Positions 26,127 through 36,154 are shown, numbered from the stretch's first letter. The stretch: 64,000 nucleotides of DNA from Hymenobacter negativus (GCF_016056375.1 NZ_JAEDAE010000008.1:1-64000); one strand, 5' to 3'. Notes: generated by a model from the letters alone, not told the origin. Translations and numbers: made by a program.

Positions 26127-28217
26127 TTACCGCCGCCCTACCCGCCACTCGGCCGCCAGCTCGAAATACGGCAGCACCCGGCGCGTCTCCTGAGCCAAAT
26201 CCGCAGCCGTATAGCTGCTGCCCGAGAAGGCCCCTTTGCCCAGCGAGTAGGCCGAGTACGTGCGCAGCCACTGCAGCCAGATGCTGGCCGTGAGGCTGAA
26301 GCCGGCCGTGGCGCGGCGCTCCACTGCCACCTCCGGCCCCTGCTGCCGCGTGATGCCGTGCAGGTAAATCAGCTGCGAGGCCGGCCCGGTGGGGTTGTCG
26401 AGTTGCAGGGCGGCGCGGCCGTAGTTGCGCTGCTCCAGCAGGCGGTAGCCCAGGCGCAGGCTGGTGCTGCCGCGCTTGCCAACCCAGCTCTGCCGCCCGC
26501 CGATGGACAGGTCGTGCGTCACGCTGGTATCGAGCGGGCTCTCGCGGAAGCGCGTCCAGTCGAGCTGGCCCACGCGGTTTTCGCGGCGCTGGTAGTCAGC
26601 CAGCAGCAGCAGGCGGGGCCGCAACTGGTAGCTGATGCTCTGGGACTGTTCCAGCACGCGGCTGGCGCGGTTGCGGGCCTGCTCGGCAGCTTGGTCGCGC
26701 ACTTGATAGCTTACCCAGAGGTGGTAGTTCGAGCGGATGCTCCACTTGCCAGGTGCCCAGGTGAAGCCCGGCTCCCAGTGCAGCAGGTGGTCTACATAGT
26801 TCTCGGCGCTCTGGCTGGCCCGGATGAAAACCGTTTGGCGGTACTCGCCTGCCACTCCCAGCGAGGTGCGGAAGGCCCCGGCCCAGCGGCCCGTCCAGGT
26901 GAGGCGCAGCAGGTGCTGGGCTTCGTCGCGGGTTTGCTGGTTGTCTTTGCTGGGCGCGTCCACGCGCAACAGCTGGGCCGTGCCCAGCATCGCCAGCGCG
27001 TGGCGCGGACTGGGCAGCCAGGTCAGATTGCCCAGCCACAGGATGGTTTGTTCTTTGATATCTTTCACCTGCTCGCGGGCCAGCGCGGCGGCCAGACGCG
27101 GCACGCTCAGAAAGCGGGAGTTTTCGAGGAAATACGACCGGGTGCGCTCTCGGTAATTGAAGCTGATGGACGACTGCAGCTTGGGCCGGGCAAAGCGCAG
27201 CTCCTGGCGGGTGTCCAGCTCGCGCTGGCGGTAGCCCACGTCCTGCAAGGTATCGGCCCGCTCGCCCAGCCGCCGGTACCGAAATGCCCGGTTGGGCAAC
27301 AGCAAGCTGTTGTCTGAGCGCAACGTGGCAAACTCATTAATCCGATAAGAAGCCCCCGCCTGCACCGCCACCGTATCGGACTGAATGCGCTGCACCGAGC
27401 CCAGCAGGTAGTCTTCGGCGCGGTTGGTGCGGTAGCCCACGCGGCCCTGCACCACCAGCGGCGCACCTTCCAGCAAGGCCTGCTCGCCGGCCGCCTCGGC
27501 CACCAGCCGCTGCATGGTGCGCGGCCCCAGGCGGGCGCGCGTGCCCAGCACGCGCACCGCCAGCGGCGCGGCGGCAGGCCCATTGAGGAAGTACAGCGCC
27601 GCCGCATCAAAGCCCAGGGCGAAGCCCGCGTCCTCGCGGCCGTTGCGGCGGTCGGTGGCCAGGCCGCCCAGCAGCGTGAGGCGCATTTGGCTCAGCGTAT
27701 CGGTGCCGGAGCCGGCGCGCAGGCGGCGCTGGTAGCCCAGGCGGCCCAGCCACAGGCCGGTGCGGGTGGCATTGGCCCGGCTTTGGTCGTAGTGGAGCTG
27801 CTGGCCCAGCTGCCAGTGGTTGGCCGCGTCCAGGGTAAATACGTCGGCCACGTCGGCCCCGTAGTCTTCCCGCACGAAAGGCGGCGTGCCCCGCGAGTCG
27901 TAAATCATGTCGGTGCCTACGCGGTAGCGCAGCTGCTGGCGCGCACCCAGCCGCAGGTAGCCCCGCGCGCCGCTGGTCTGCACGAAGGTGCTTACGCCCA
28001 CCCGCCGCGCCCGGGCCACCAGCAGCAGCGCCGTATCGGCCCCGGCCGGCCGCAGGCCGCGAAATACCGGCCCAAATGCGGTAGCGCCCACCAATACCTG
28101 CGCCCGCCCCGCCAGCGGCAGTAGCGCCAGCAACACCAGCAGTCCGGCCACGCGCCAGCCTGCCGCCGCGCTCCGCGCTACGGTTGCCCTACCCGCCGAA
28201 AACCACTGGATTACCAC
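26127..28217 (-). CDS. Large outer-membrane beta-barrel-like protein, function unknown
   Basis: A 696-residue protein with a signal peptide (Ala/Leu-rich, ending near GRAQ at residue 40). Many amphipathic beta segments with alternating aromatic and polar residues follow (QLHYDQSRANATRTGLWLG, SSISFNYRERTRSYFLENS, SIRSNYHLWVSYQVRD, TSLRLGYRLLEQRNYGRA). It ends in WRVGRR rather than a terminal Phe. The composition suits an outer-membrane barrel. I see no TonB box, plug or enzyme motif. The start is GTG at 28217 because no ATG is available before the signal peptide. It is divergent, across 184 nt, from the PorE-like gene. Confidence 0.75.
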   Translation of the reverse strand: MVIQWFSAGRATVARSAAAGWRVAGLLVLLALLPLAGRAQVLVGATAFGPVFRGLRPAGADTALLLVARARRVGVSTFVQTSGARGYLRLGARQQLRYRVGTDMIYDSRGTPPFVREDYGADVADVFTLDAANHWQLGQQLHYDQSRANATRTGLWLGRLGYQRRLRAGSGTDTLSQMRLTLLGGLATDRRNGREDAGFALGFDAAALYFLNGPAAAPLAVRVLGTRARLGPRTMQRLVAEAAGEQALLEGAPLVVQGRVGYRTNRAEDYLLGSVQRIQSDTVAVQAGASYRINEFATLRSDNSLLLPNRAFRYRRLGERADTLQDVGYRQRELDTRQELRFARPKLQSSISFNYRERTRSYFLENSRFLSVPRLAAALAREQVKDIKEQTILWLGNLTWLPSPRHALAMLGTAQLLRVDAPSKDNQQTRDEAQHLLRLTWTGRWAGAFRTSLGVAGEYRQTVFIRASQSAENYVDHLLHWEPGFTWAPGKWSIRSNYHLWVSYQVRDQAAEQARNRASRVLEQSQSISYQLRPRLLLLADYQRRENRVGQLDWTRFRESPLDTSVTHDLSIGGRQSWVGKRGSTSLRLGYRLLEQRNYGRAALQLDNPTGPASQLIYLHGITRQQGPEVAVERRATAGFSLTASIWLQWLRTYSAYSLGKGAFSGSSYTAADLAQETRRVLPYFELAAEWRVGRR

Positions 28218-28350
28218 GTTTGCCCGGCCCCCGACTTATTGCCTCGGCGGGCCGAAGCGGGAAGGTAATACACGGCGCGGCCTGGCCCCGAAAATAGTTT
28301 TTCGTTAGGTTAGCTGTCGAAACGCTGGCCCGTCCCCGGCCGCGCTGATG

Positions 28351-28358
28351 TAAATTTG
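28351..28358 (+). promoter_or_regulatory. -7 promoter element for the PorE-like gene
   Basis: TAAATTTG, an exact TAnnTTTG match, 43 nt before the ATG at 28402. Confidence 0.5.
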
Positions 28359-28401
28359 CCCGGGGCCCTCCTGCCACTTCGCCTTTTCTACTATCGTTAC
28401 C

Positions 28402-30480
28402 ATGAATAATTATCCTATGAAACGCTTGCGGACAACCGTGCCGGTTGCGCTGGGCTTGCTGGCTGCTACGGCGGCCCAGGCCCAGCACGTGCAATGGGCG
28501 GCCCGCCTGGTGGCCGTGTCGTCGCAGAAATCCGAAGGCAAAGACCCCTTCTCCCCTTCGCAGGTGCTGGGCGTACCCAATGCCCTGCCGTTGGGCCAAA
28601 TCAGCAACGATGCCTGGATTCCGCGCAAGGAAGGGCCCAATGAGTTTATTGAAGTGCGGTTTGCGCGCTCGGTGGCGGCCCAGCAGGTTACCATTGTCGA
28701 GAACTTCAACCCCGGCTCCATCACCAAAGTCGAGCTGGTGGATACCAAGGGCGTGCACCACGAAGTGTATTCCAACGACAACCCCGGCCCCTTGCCCGAG
28801 CCCTCCCGCACGCTGGAAGTGAAGTTCCCGGCCGCCGAGTACCGCACCCTGGGCGTGGTGGTGCGCATGAATACGGCCAAAGTCGAAGGCATCAACCAGA
28901 TTGACGCCATCGGCATCGCCGACGTGGTGTCGACGATGGTAAAGCAGGCCTTCACCGGCGAAAAAGGCCCCGATGCCGTGAAGTCAACGCAGTTCGATTC
29001 GGCACTGGTGAACCTGGGACCGAACGTGAACACCCGCTACGTCGAAACCCACCCGGTCATCTCGCCCAATGGCCGCACGCTGTACTTCGCCCGCGAAAGC
29101 AACCCCGACAACGTGGGCGGCAGCCGCGACCCGCAGGACGTTTTCGCCTCGGCCCTGCTGAGCGGTAAAAACAAAACCTGGGGCCTGGCCAAAAACGTGG
29201 GCGGCCCCGTGAACACCCCCGACGACCCCAACGGCATCGCCTCGGTATCGGCCAACGGCCAGAACGCCATTCTCATCAACATCTACAACCGCGACGGCAC
29301 CATGGACCCGCTCGGGTGCAGCCTCACCAAACACACCCGCATGGGCTGGACGCAACCGGTGCCGCAGGTTATCAAGGAGTTCGTGAACCTCGATAAGGAG
29401 CACGTCGACTTCTTCCTGGCCACCTCGGGCAAGGCCCTGCTCATGGCTGTGGAGCGCCCCGACGGCATGGGTGGGCAGGACCTCTTCGTGAGCTTCCCGG
29501 TGCCCGAAATGAACAACACCTGGACCAAGCCCAAGAACCTGGGCCCGAACGTGAATACGGCCAAATCGGACTTCGCCCCCTTCCTAGCCGCCGACGAAAA
29601 AACCCTCTACTTCGCCAGCGAGGGCCGGGGCGGCTACGGCAAGTCGGACATCTTTTACAGCAAGCGCCTCGACGATACCTGGACCAACTGGAGCCCGCCC
29701 CGCAACCTGGGTCCGGTGGTGAACTCGCCCGATTTTGACGCCTACTACACCATCTCGGCCGCCGGCCAGGATGCTTATCTGGTATCGTCGCGCAATGGCA
29801 CCAATGGCTCCAAAGACATTTTCCGCATCTCGCTGGCTCCCGCCTTCCAGCCCGAAGTGGTGACGCTGGTGACCGGCAAAGTGCTGGACGTGAACACCGG
29901 CAAGCCCATCCGGGCCATCATTCACTACGAAAACCTGCTCACGGGCGAGGAAATCGGTGTGGCCGAAACCGACCCGGTGGACGGCTCCTACACCATTGTG
30001 CTGCCCAGCGGCGTGCAATACGGCTACCGCGCCGAGGCCAAAGGCTACATCGCCGAAAACGCCAACCTCGACGTGACGACCAAGGACAAATATTCCGAGC
30101 AGAAGCAGGACTTGTTCCTAGTGCCCTTCAACGTGGGCCAGACGGTGAAGCTTAACAACATCTTCTTCCAGCAGAGCAAGTACTACCTCACCACCAACTC
30201 CTACCCCGAGCTGCTGCGCCTCATCCGCATCATGAAGGATTATCCGACGGTGGAAATCAAACTCTCGGGCCACACCGACAACCAAGGTGACCCCGCCTTG
30301 AACCTCAAGCTGAGCCAGGACCGCGTGAACGAGGTAAAGAAATACCTCGGCAGCCACGGCATCAAGGCCGAGCGGGTAACCACCGAAGGCTTCGGCGACA
30401 CCAAGCCCATTGCCAGCAACGACCAGGAAGAAACCCGCGCCAAAAACCGCCGCGTGGAGTTCACCATCACCAAGAAATAG
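28402..30480 (+). CDS. PD40 beta-propeller / regulatory-like / OmpA-domain envelope protein (PorE-like)
   Basis: A 692-residue exported protein. After the signal peptide (ending near AQAQ, residue 31) comes a discoidin-like beta domain (about 32-175; FIEVRFARSVAAQQVTIVEN). Next are PD40-type propeller repeats (about 195-490; ISPNGRTLYFARES, LAADEKTLYFASEGRGGYGKSDIF), then a carboxypeptidase-regulatory-like domain (about 491-570; VTGKVLDVNTGKPIRAIIHY). The C-terminal OmpA peptidoglycan-binding domain follows (about 580-692; LSGHTDNQGDP ... LSQDRVNEVKKYL ... NRRVEFT). PorE of the T9SS has TPR, propeller, regulatory and OmpA domains; here the TPR is replaced. A role tethering an outer-membrane machine to the cell wall is inferred. 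ATG 28417 is an alternative start. Confidence 0.88.
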   Translation: MNNYPMKRLRTTVPVALGLLAATAAQAQHVQWAARLVAVSSQKSEGKDPFSPSQVLGVPNALPLGQISNDAWIPRKEGPNEFIEVRFARSVAAQQVTIVENFNPGSITKVELVDTKGVHHEVYSNDNPGPLPEPSRTLEVKFPAAEYRTLGVVVRMNTAKVEGINQIDAIGIADVVSTMVKQAFTGEKGPDAVKSTQFDSALVNLGPNVNTRYVETHPVISPNGRTLYFARESNPDNVGGSRDPQDVFASALLSGKNKTWGLAKNVGGPVNTPDDPNGIASVSANGQNAILINIYNRDGTMDPLGCSLTKHTRMGWTQPVPQVIKEFVNLDKEHVDFFLATSGKALLMAVERPDGMGGQDLFVSFPVPEMNNTWTKPKNLGPNVNTAKSDFAPFLAADEKTLYFASEGRGGYGKSDIFYSKRLDDTWTNWSPPRNLGPVVNSPDFDAYYTISAAGQDAYLVSSRNGTNGSKDIFRISLAPAFQPEVVTLVTGKVLDVNTGKPIRAIIHYENLLTGEEIGVAETDPVDGSYTIVLPSGVQYGYRAEAKGYIAENANLDVTTKDKYSEQKQDLFLVPFNVGQTVKLNNIFFQQSKYYLTTNSYPELLRLIRIMKDYPTVEIKLSGHTDNQGDPALNLKLSQDRVNEVKKYLGSHGIKAERVTTEGFGDTKPIASNDQEETRAKNRRVEFTITKK

Positions 30481-30500
30481 CCCCGGCACCGCCGGAATGC

Positions 30501-30537
30501 AAAAAAGCCCCGGCACGCACTGTGTCGGGGCTTTTTT
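30501..30537. terminator. Bidirectional terminator
   Basis: Stem AAAAAAGCCCCG / CGGGGCTTTTTT with a GC-rich loop, between the convergent genes ending at 30480 and 30553. Confidence 0.85.
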
Positions 30538-30552
30538 ATCTTAAAAATGCTG

Positions 30553-30981
30553 CTATTGCCGCGCTTTGCCGGCCGCGCCCACGAAGGAGTCCAGGCGGCC
30601 TTCGGAGCTTTCCAAGCCCACAATTTCCATGAGTTCCTGGAAGTATTCGGCCACCTGCTGGCGGTCGGTGGCAGTCTCGGTGAGCGGGGCTACCCGGGCC
30701 AGGCCGTTGTCGAGGCACTTGAGGTAGGCCTCCTTGGTGGGCTGCTCCTTGGTCACGCGCAGGAAATCATCGGCCGAGATAACGAGGTAGCGGTTGAGGT
30801 CGGGGCGCACTTCGGCGTGGGCCTTGGTGGCTTTGCCAACCTTGGCCACTTCCGCTTTAGTGAGTTCTTTCAGGTCTTCGAGTTGGGTGATGGCCTGGGC
30901 TGGCACCTGGATTTTGCCCGTCTGGGCATTGGCGGCCAGGGTGCCCAGCGTCAGCAGGCCAGCTAGTATGGCATGTTTCAT
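30553..30981 (-). CDS. Small exported helical protein, function unknown
   Basis: A 142-residue protein with a clean signal peptide (1-19, ending ANA). The mature part is helical and charged: ITQLEDLKELTKAEVAKV, PDLNRYLVISADDFLRVTKE, TKEAYLKCLDNGLARV, DRQQVAEYFQELMEIVGLES. It has one cysteine. I do not recognise the family; a periplasmic location is inferred from the signal peptide. It is preceded by an inverted repeat at 31113-31192. Confidence 0.75.
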   Translation of the reverse strand: MKHAILAGLLTLGTLAANAQTGKIQVPAQAITQLEDLKELTKAEVAKVGKATKAHAEVRPDLNRYLVISADDFLRVTKEQPTKEAYLKCLDNGLARVAPLTETATDRQQVAEYFQELMEIVGLESSEGRLDSFVGAAGKARQ

Positions 30982-31112
30982 AGTAATGCGGTAAATGTTA
31001 TGGAAAGATTACGAAAAGGCTAAATCGAGGCTATCAAGCACGATAATTCTCTCCGAAGGTACTAGCGGGCAGGCACATTATCCTCTTCAGGCCGACAGCC
31101 GGACCAAAAAAA

Positions 31113-31192
31113 TGTCATTCCGACGCAGGAGGAATCTGAGTAAAATCATTGTTCAACGACCTCACTCAGATTCCTCCTGCGTCGGAATGACA
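31113..31192. repeat. Perfect 29-bp inverted repeat, TGTCATTCCGAC family
   Basis: Arms 31113-31141 and 31164-31192 are exact complements with a 22-nt loop. They read TGTCATTCCGACGCAGGAGG then AATCTGAGT. The same family recurs at 48483-48561. Confidence 0.9.
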
Positions 31193-31217
31193 ACTCAGGA
31201 ATAGCAACTAACCCAAC

Positions 31218-32693
31218 CTAGTAGGCGCGGGCGAAGTAGGCGCGGCGCGGGCTGGGCTTGCCCGTCACCATGCAGACGCCTTCTTCGTCGGCTTCGTTCA
31301 GGGGCAGGCAGCGCACGGTGGCTTTGGTTTCTTCCTTGATGCGCTCCTCGGTTTCGGAGGTGCCGTCGTAGTGCGCCAGCAGGAAGCCAGGTTCCTCGTC
31401 CAGCATCCGCTTGAACTCGTCGTAGCTGTCCACGCGGGTGGTGTGGGCGGCGCGGAAGGTCTTGGCGCGCTCGTAAATATTGGTTTGGATATCGGTCAGC
31501 AGCTGGTCTACGCTGGCTACGATGTCAGCCAGGGGCAGGCTCATTTTCTCCTTGGTGTCGCGGCGCACCACTTCCACCATGCCGGCGTCGAGGTCGCGCG
31601 CGCCGATGGCCAGGCGCACGGGCACGCCCTTCAGCTCCCACTCGGCAAACTTGAAGCCGGGGCGCTCGGTATCGCGCGCGTCCAGCTTCACCGAAATGCC
31701 GCGGGCAATCAAACCCATCTGAATGGGCTTGATGCGCTCCAGCAGCGCGTCGAGCTCGCCGGTTTTGTAGATGGGCACGATAACTACCTGGATAGGCGCC
31801 AGCTTGGGCGGCAGCACCAGGCCCTCATCGTCGGAGTGGGCCATGATGAGGGCCCCCATCAGGCGCGTGCTCACGCCCCAGCTGGTGCCCCACACGTGCT
31901 CGCGCACGCCTTCTTTATTTGAGAACTGCACATCAAATGCCTTGGCAAAATTCTGGCCCAGGAAGTGGCTGGTGCCAGCCTGCAGCGCCTTGCCATCCTG
32001 CATCAGCGCCTCAATGCAATAGGTGTCCTCGGCCCCGGCGAAACGCTCGTTGGGGGTTTTCACGCCTTTCACCACGGGCAGCGCCATGTGCTCCTCGGCG
32101 AACTCGGCGTACACGTCCAGCATCTGGCGCGTTTCGGCCACGGCTTCTTCGGCGGTGGCGTGGGCGGTGTGGCCCTCTTGCCACAGGAACTCGGCGGTGC
32201 GCAGAAACAGGCGGGTGCGCATTTCCCAGCGTACCACGTTGGCCCACTGGTTGATGAGCAGCGGCAGGTCGCGGTAGCTCTGCACCCAATTTTTGTAAGT
32301 ATTCCAGATGATGGCCTCTGAGGTGGGGCGCACCACCAGCTCTTCTTCCAGCTTGGCGTTGGGGTCCACGCGCAGCTTGCCGGGCTTGTCGGGGTCGGTC
32401 TGGAGGCGGTAGTGTGTCACCACGGCACACTCTTTGGCGAAGCCTTCGGCATTTTTTTCCTCGGCTTCGAACAGGCTTTTGGGTACGAAGAGCGGGAAGT
32501 AGGCGTTTTCGTGGCCGGTACGCTTGAACATATCGTCCAGCTGGCGCTGCATTTTTTCCCAAATGGCGTAGCCGTAGGGTTTAATGACCATGCAGCCGCG
32601 CACGGCCGAGTTTTCGGCCAGACCGGCGCGCTTCACTAACTCATTGTACCAAAGCGAATAATCTTCCTGGCGGGTAGGCAACTTTTTACTCAT
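31218..32693 (-). CDS. proS: Prolyl-tRNA synthetase, eukaryote/archaeon-like type
   Basis: It charges tRNA-Pro. The 491-residue product is the shorter type without the bacterial editing insertion. Landmarks: [84 protein letters not shown], and the C-terminal domain ending in [18 protein letters not shown] with a terminal Tyr, typical of this type. ATG 32693 gives [11 protein letters not shown] 32702, three codons earlier, is equally possible. No strong promoter box is seen upstream. Confidence 0.96.
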   Translation of the reverse strand: MSKKLPTRQEDYSLWYNELVKRAGLAENSAVRGCMVIKPYGYAIWEKMQRQLDDMFKRTGHENAYFPLFVPKSLFEAEEKNAEGFAKECAVVTHYRLQTDPDKPGKLRVDPNAKLEEELVVRPTSEAIIWNTYKNWVQSYRDLPLLINQWANVVRWEMRTRLFLRTAEFLWQEGHTAHATAEEAVAETRQMLDVYAEFAEEHMALPVVKGVKTPNERFAGAEDTYCIEALMQDGKALQAGTSHFLGQNFAKAFDVQFSNKEGVREHVWGTSWGVSTRLMGALIMAHSDDEGLVLPPKLAPIQVVIVPIYKTGELDALLERIKPIQMGLIARGISVKLDARDTERPGFKFAEWELKGVPVRLAIGARDLDAGMVEVVRRDTKEKMSLPLADIVASVDQLLTDIQTNIYERAKTFRAAHTTRVDSYDEFKRMLDEEPGFLLAHYDGTSETEERIKEETKATVRCLPLNEADEEGVCMVTGKPSPRRAYFARAY

Positions 32694-32942
32694 GGGAGGC
32701 ATCTTAGGGGTAATTGAAAAAGTTCCCAGATTTGGTACAGGATTTGAATTGACCTTGGGGCACCGTTTCGGGGTCAAATTACGTTATTAAAGTGCGGACC
32801 TCCTTGCGGAAGCGCTTTGCACGCGGAGTGGCAGCGAGCAGCCTATCCTCCAATATTCTTCGTTGGCTTAGCCCTGATTTCGAACCGCTTCATCCTGCTT
32901 CCACCGTATAGTCCGTTACTTTACAGAAAGCCTTCCCATCCT

Positions 32943-32950
32943 TACCTTTT
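32943..32950 (+). promoter_or_regulatory. Possible -7 element next to the ATG at 32957
   Basis: TACCTTTT, one mismatch from TAnnTTTG, separated from the ATG by 6 nt. It follows the short-spacing pattern of several other genes here. Confidence 0.35.
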
Positions 32951-32956
32951 TTCATC

Positions 32957-34435
32957 ATGAAAAACCTGCTCACCGCTTGTTTGCCCGCTTTGGCCCTGTT
33001 TGCGCTGGGCGGCTGCGCGGGTACTTCGGCCCTCACTTCGTCGGAAGACGACGGGGTCTATTATTCTTCCAAAGACCGCACCACGGCCGTGGTCAGCACC
33101 GCGCCAGCGCCGGCCGCCAATAACGAGGAGGCCAATCCGGACTACAACGGCGGCTCCACCAGCTCGTCCTCGGCCCGGCAGAACAGCTCCGGTTCCGACC
33201 AGTATTACGACAATACCTACACCTACATGCGGGGTGTGCCGGGCTACGGCTCGTCGAGCTACTACGGCCCGGGGCTGAGCTCATATTCGCCCTATAGCCC
33301 TTACACCAGCCTGGGCTACTATGGCGGCTACGCTTATGGCGGTGGGGCCTGCGGCTTTTCGCCGTATGCCTACGGCGGCTACGACCCGTTTTATAGCTCG
33401 TTCTACAGCCCCTTTGGTTACGGATATGGCTACGGGTACGGTTACCGCTCGGGCCTGAGTATCAGCTTAGGGTTTGGCCGCTCGTTTGGATATGGTGGCT
33501 ACGGCGGCTACTATGGGTACAGTCCGTTTGGCTACGGCTACAGCCCGTATGGTTACGGCTATAGCCCCTTCGGCTACGGCGGTTACGGTGGCTATGACCC
33601 TTATTACTACAGCAGCCCTTACTACGGCGGGTATTATGGCCGGGGCGGCTACTACGGCAGCGTTTACAACGGCGGCGGCTTCAACAACAATGGTGTTAAC
33701 AGCGGCCCAGGTACTGTTCGGACTTATGGCCACCGCAACGACCGGGCTTCGGACGGGCGGTATTCTTCGGGTACCGCGGGCGCTGTGCCCGGCACTGCTA
33801 CTCCCGGCACGGCAAATGGCGGCGGCCGTGGTCGCAGCACCGAGCGAGTTATGTCGAACACCCCGGAATCGATGCCCGTGAGCACTGCCGATGCCGTGGG
33901 GCGCACCCGTAGCGAAGCCGTTTCGGCATCGCCGGCTACTCAACCCATGCGCGCCAACGATTCCTACAACCAGCCCCGGAGCATGGATGACAAGCCGCGC
34001 TACCGTAACATGGACACGCAGCCCGCCTTAGGCGCTCGCCCGGAGCAGGGCCAGATTACGGGTGATAATAGCCGGGGCCGCATGCGTACCGCCGAGGAGG
34101 CCATGCCGCAGGGCAACGGCCAGATGCAGCCAACCGCTGCGCCGCAGGATGGTCAGCGCCGGCGCGGGGGTTTCTTTCAGAATGTGTTTGGCGAGCCAAT
34201 CAACAACGGCGGCGGTCAGGCGGCCGAGCAGTCGCGCCAGCGCACGTATGACCAGTCGCAGCAACAACGCACCTACGACCAGCCCCGGCAGCGCACCTAT
34301 GAGCAGCCTCAGCAGCGTGCTTACGAGCAGCCGCAGCAGCGTACCTATAGCCAGCCCTCATATTCTGCCCCATCGGCTCCTTCCTATGGCGGGGGCGGCG
34401 GTGGGGGCGGTGGCGGCCACCGGGGCCGCGACTAA
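32957..34435 (+). CDS. Gly/Tyr-rich surface lipoprotein with Gln-Arg-Thr-Tyr repeats
   Basis: A 492-residue predicted lipoprotein (lipobox LGGC, Cys 20) with the SSEDDGVYYSSKD motif common just after the anchor in Bacteroidota lipoproteins. Residues about 90-235 are extremely Tyr/Gly-rich (YGYGYSPFGYGGYGGYDPYY). The middle is Arg/Ser/Asn-rich. Near the C-terminus a unit like Y(D/E)QPQQRT repeats about six times, followed by a poly-Gly stretch and HRGRD at the end. Such composition suggests a disordered, sticky surface protein; no domain is recognised. The OmpP1-like gene follows after 77 nt. Confidence 0.78.
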   Translation: MKNLLTACLPALALFALGGCAGTSALTSSEDDGVYYSSKDRTTAVVSTAPAPAANNEEANPDYNGGSTSSSSARQNSSGSDQYYDNTYTYMRGVPGYGSSSYYGPGLSSYSPYSPYTSLGYYGGYAYGGGACGFSPYAYGGYDPFYSSFYSPFGYGYGYGYGYRSGLSISLGFGRSFGYGGYGGYYGYSPFGYGYSPYGYGYSPFGYGGYGGYDPYYYSSPYYGGYYGRGGYYGSVYNGGGFNNNGVNSGPGTVRTYGHRNDRASDGRYSSGTAGAVPGTATPGTANGGGRGRSTERVMSNTPESMPVSTADAVGRTRSEAVSASPATQPMRANDSYNQPRSMDDKPRYRNMDTQPALGARPEQGQITGDNSRGRMRTAEEAMPQGNGQMQPTAAPQDGQRRRGGFFQNVFGEPINNGGGQAAEQSRQRTYDQSQQQRTYDQPRQRTYEQPQQRAYEQPQQRTYSQPSYSAPSAPSYGGGGGGGGGGHRGRD

Positions 34436-34471
34436 CTGCTAAGCTGTATTTCTGCAAAATATTTCCCAAGT

Positions 34472-34500
34472 GAGCCGGCCCTTCGGCTGGCTCCTTTTCT
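34472..34500 (+). terminator. Weak terminator-like hairpin
   Basis: GAGCCGGCC-cttc-GGCTGGCTC with G-T pairs, then a T-rich tail. It could attenuate read-through into the next gene. Confidence 0.35.
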
Positions 34501-34512
34501 TCCACCCCACCC

Positions 34513-36081
34513 ATGAAAAAACGGATAATCTGGCTTAGCCTGGCCCTCGTAGCAGGGCAGGCAGGCCACGCCTTTGCCCAAGATGCCAGCGATGCGCTGC
34601 GCTATTCCCGCCTGCAATTTGGAGGGCCGGCCCGGACGCAGGGCATTGGTGGGGCCAACGTAGCCCTAGGAGCCGATTTTGGTAACCTCACCAGCAACCC
34701 GGCCGGCCTGGGCATGTATCAGAAATCAGAGGTGCATTTCACGCCCGGCATCGGCATCGGCCAGAGCGATGCCCGCATCGACGGCGGCACCACTGCTTCG
34801 CAAAGCGCGGAGAAAAACAGCCTGCACGTGGCCAGCCTGGGCGGGGTATTCACTACCCGCCGCCCAGACAATGACCAGACATCTGATTGGCGGGGCGGAG
34901 CTTTTGCTCTGGGTTTCAGCCGGGTGGCTGACTTTAATTCGGCGTCGAGCTATCAGGGCACAATCAACAACAATCAGTCGTACCTCTCGCGCCTGCAGCC
35001 CGCCGCCGATGCGGCCCGGGGTGCCACCGCCTTTGCCGACCTGGACAAGCAGGCCAGCTCCGGCACGTACACCTCCAACCTGGGGCTGGCTTACGGAGCT
35101 TATCTGGCCAACATCCGCAGCTCCCGTGCTGGAGCTGATTCGGCCGTGGTGCTGCGCAAGCAGGGCAACGCCCTTACCCAGGGTGAAACGCTGACCACTT
35201 CGGGCTCGATTTCGCAGTTCGATATTGGCTACGGGGCCAACTACCGCGACCGGCTGTACATCGGCGGCGCCATCGGCATTGTGAGTTCCAACTATACCCA
35301 GCTGCGCACGCTCACCGAGGCCGACAATGACCCCAACACCCACTTCAACAGCCTGACCAGCAATAGTCAGCTCAAGACCTCGGGCAAAGGATTTAACGCC
35401 CGCGTTGGGCTTATCTACCGTGCATTGGACAACCTGCGGGTGGGAGCTTCGGTGCAGACGCCCACGTTTATGCAGCTGACCGACACGTACAGCGAAACTC
35501 TGACGGCGAACTACAGTGCGCAGGGCACCGACCGCGTCCCCAGCGACCTCCCGGTTGGGGATTATTCGGTGTCGCTGCCCGTTAACGACTACGCCTATAC
35601 CATCACCACCCCGTTCCGGGCCAATGGCGGGGTGGCGTACACGCTCGGCAAGCACGGGTTTCTGACCGGCGATATCGAGTACGTGGGCTACGGACAGGCA
35701 CGCCTGCACAACGACTCGCAGAATGCCAACGGCGATAATTACTCTTTCGCCACCGAAAACAGCGACATCCAGGCCCGCTACAAAAACACGGTTAACCTGC
35801 GTTTCGGGGCCGAGGGCCGCTTCGACGTATTCCGGCTGCGGCTGGGCTACGCCCGCTACGGCGACCCGTACAAAGCCGACACCAACAACGAGCGGTTGCA
35901 AAGTTTCTACACGGCGGGGGCCGGCCTGCGCCAGGGCAATTTCTTCCTGGACGCAGCAGTGGTGTACACCACCGTCGACCAGCTTTACACGCCCTATTCT
36001 CTCAACAACGGCTTGCAGCCCGTCATCAAAGTGAACGGCAACCGCTACACCACCAATATCACGGCAGGCATCACCTTCTAG
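34513..36081 (+). CDS. OmpP1/FadL-like outer-membrane protein
   Basis: A 522-residue outer-membrane protein with a signal peptide (1-22, ending AFA). The N-terminus has the family's SRLQFGGPARTQGIGGANVALGADFGNLTSNPAGLGMY, where the NPAGL stretch is the FadL/TodX hallmark. Barrel strands follow (FDIGYGANYRDRLYIGGAIG, RVGLIYRALDNLRVGASVQTP, FRANGGVAYTLGKHGFLTGD, VNLRFGAEGRFDVFRLRLGY) up to NITAGITF with a terminal Phe typical of barrels. FadL relatives carry hydrophobic molecules across the outer membrane; the cargo here is unknown. A strong terminator follows. Confidence 0.87.
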   Translation: MKKRIIWLSLALVAGQAGHAFAQDASDALRYSRLQFGGPARTQGIGGANVALGADFGNLTSNPAGLGMYQKSEVHFTPGIGIGQSDARIDGGTTASQSAEKNSLHVASLGGVFTTRRPDNDQTSDWRGGAFALGFSRVADFNSASSYQGTINNNQSYLSRLQPAADAARGATAFADLDKQASSGTYTSNLGLAYGAYLANIRSSRAGADSAVVLRKQGNALTQGETLTTSGSISQFDIGYGANYRDRLYIGGAIGIVSSNYTQLRTLTEADNDPNTHFNSLTSNSQLKTSGKGFNARVGLIYRALDNLRVGASVQTPTFMQLTDTYSETLTANYSAQGTDRVPSDLPVGDYSVSLPVNDYAYTITTPFRANGGVAYTLGKHGFLTGDIEYVGYGQARLHNDSQNANGDNYSFATENSDIQARYKNTVNLRFGAEGRFDVFRLRLGYARYGDPYKADTNNERLQSFYTAGAGLRQGNFFLDAAVVYTTVDQLYTPYSLNNGLQPVIKVNGNRYTTNITAGITF

Positions 36082-36101
36082 CCGAAGCCTAGATACTGAA
36101 T

Positions 36102-36137
36102 AAAAAGGGCTGCCCCATACCGGGGCAGCCCTTTTTT
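36102..36137. terminator. Bidirectional terminator
   Basis: A 15-bp stem AAAAAGGGCTGCCCC / GGGGCAGCCCTTTTT with an ATACC-type loop and T run, between convergent genes. Confidence 0.9.
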
Positions 36138-36154
36138 CTATTTTATAACGGCTG

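Noticed and set aside
33300-33650. Tyr/Gly-codon repeats in the lipoprotein gene as a CRISPR or tandem DNA repeat
   Set aside because: The periodicity is irregular and is explained by the low-complexity protein sequence; there are no spacers.
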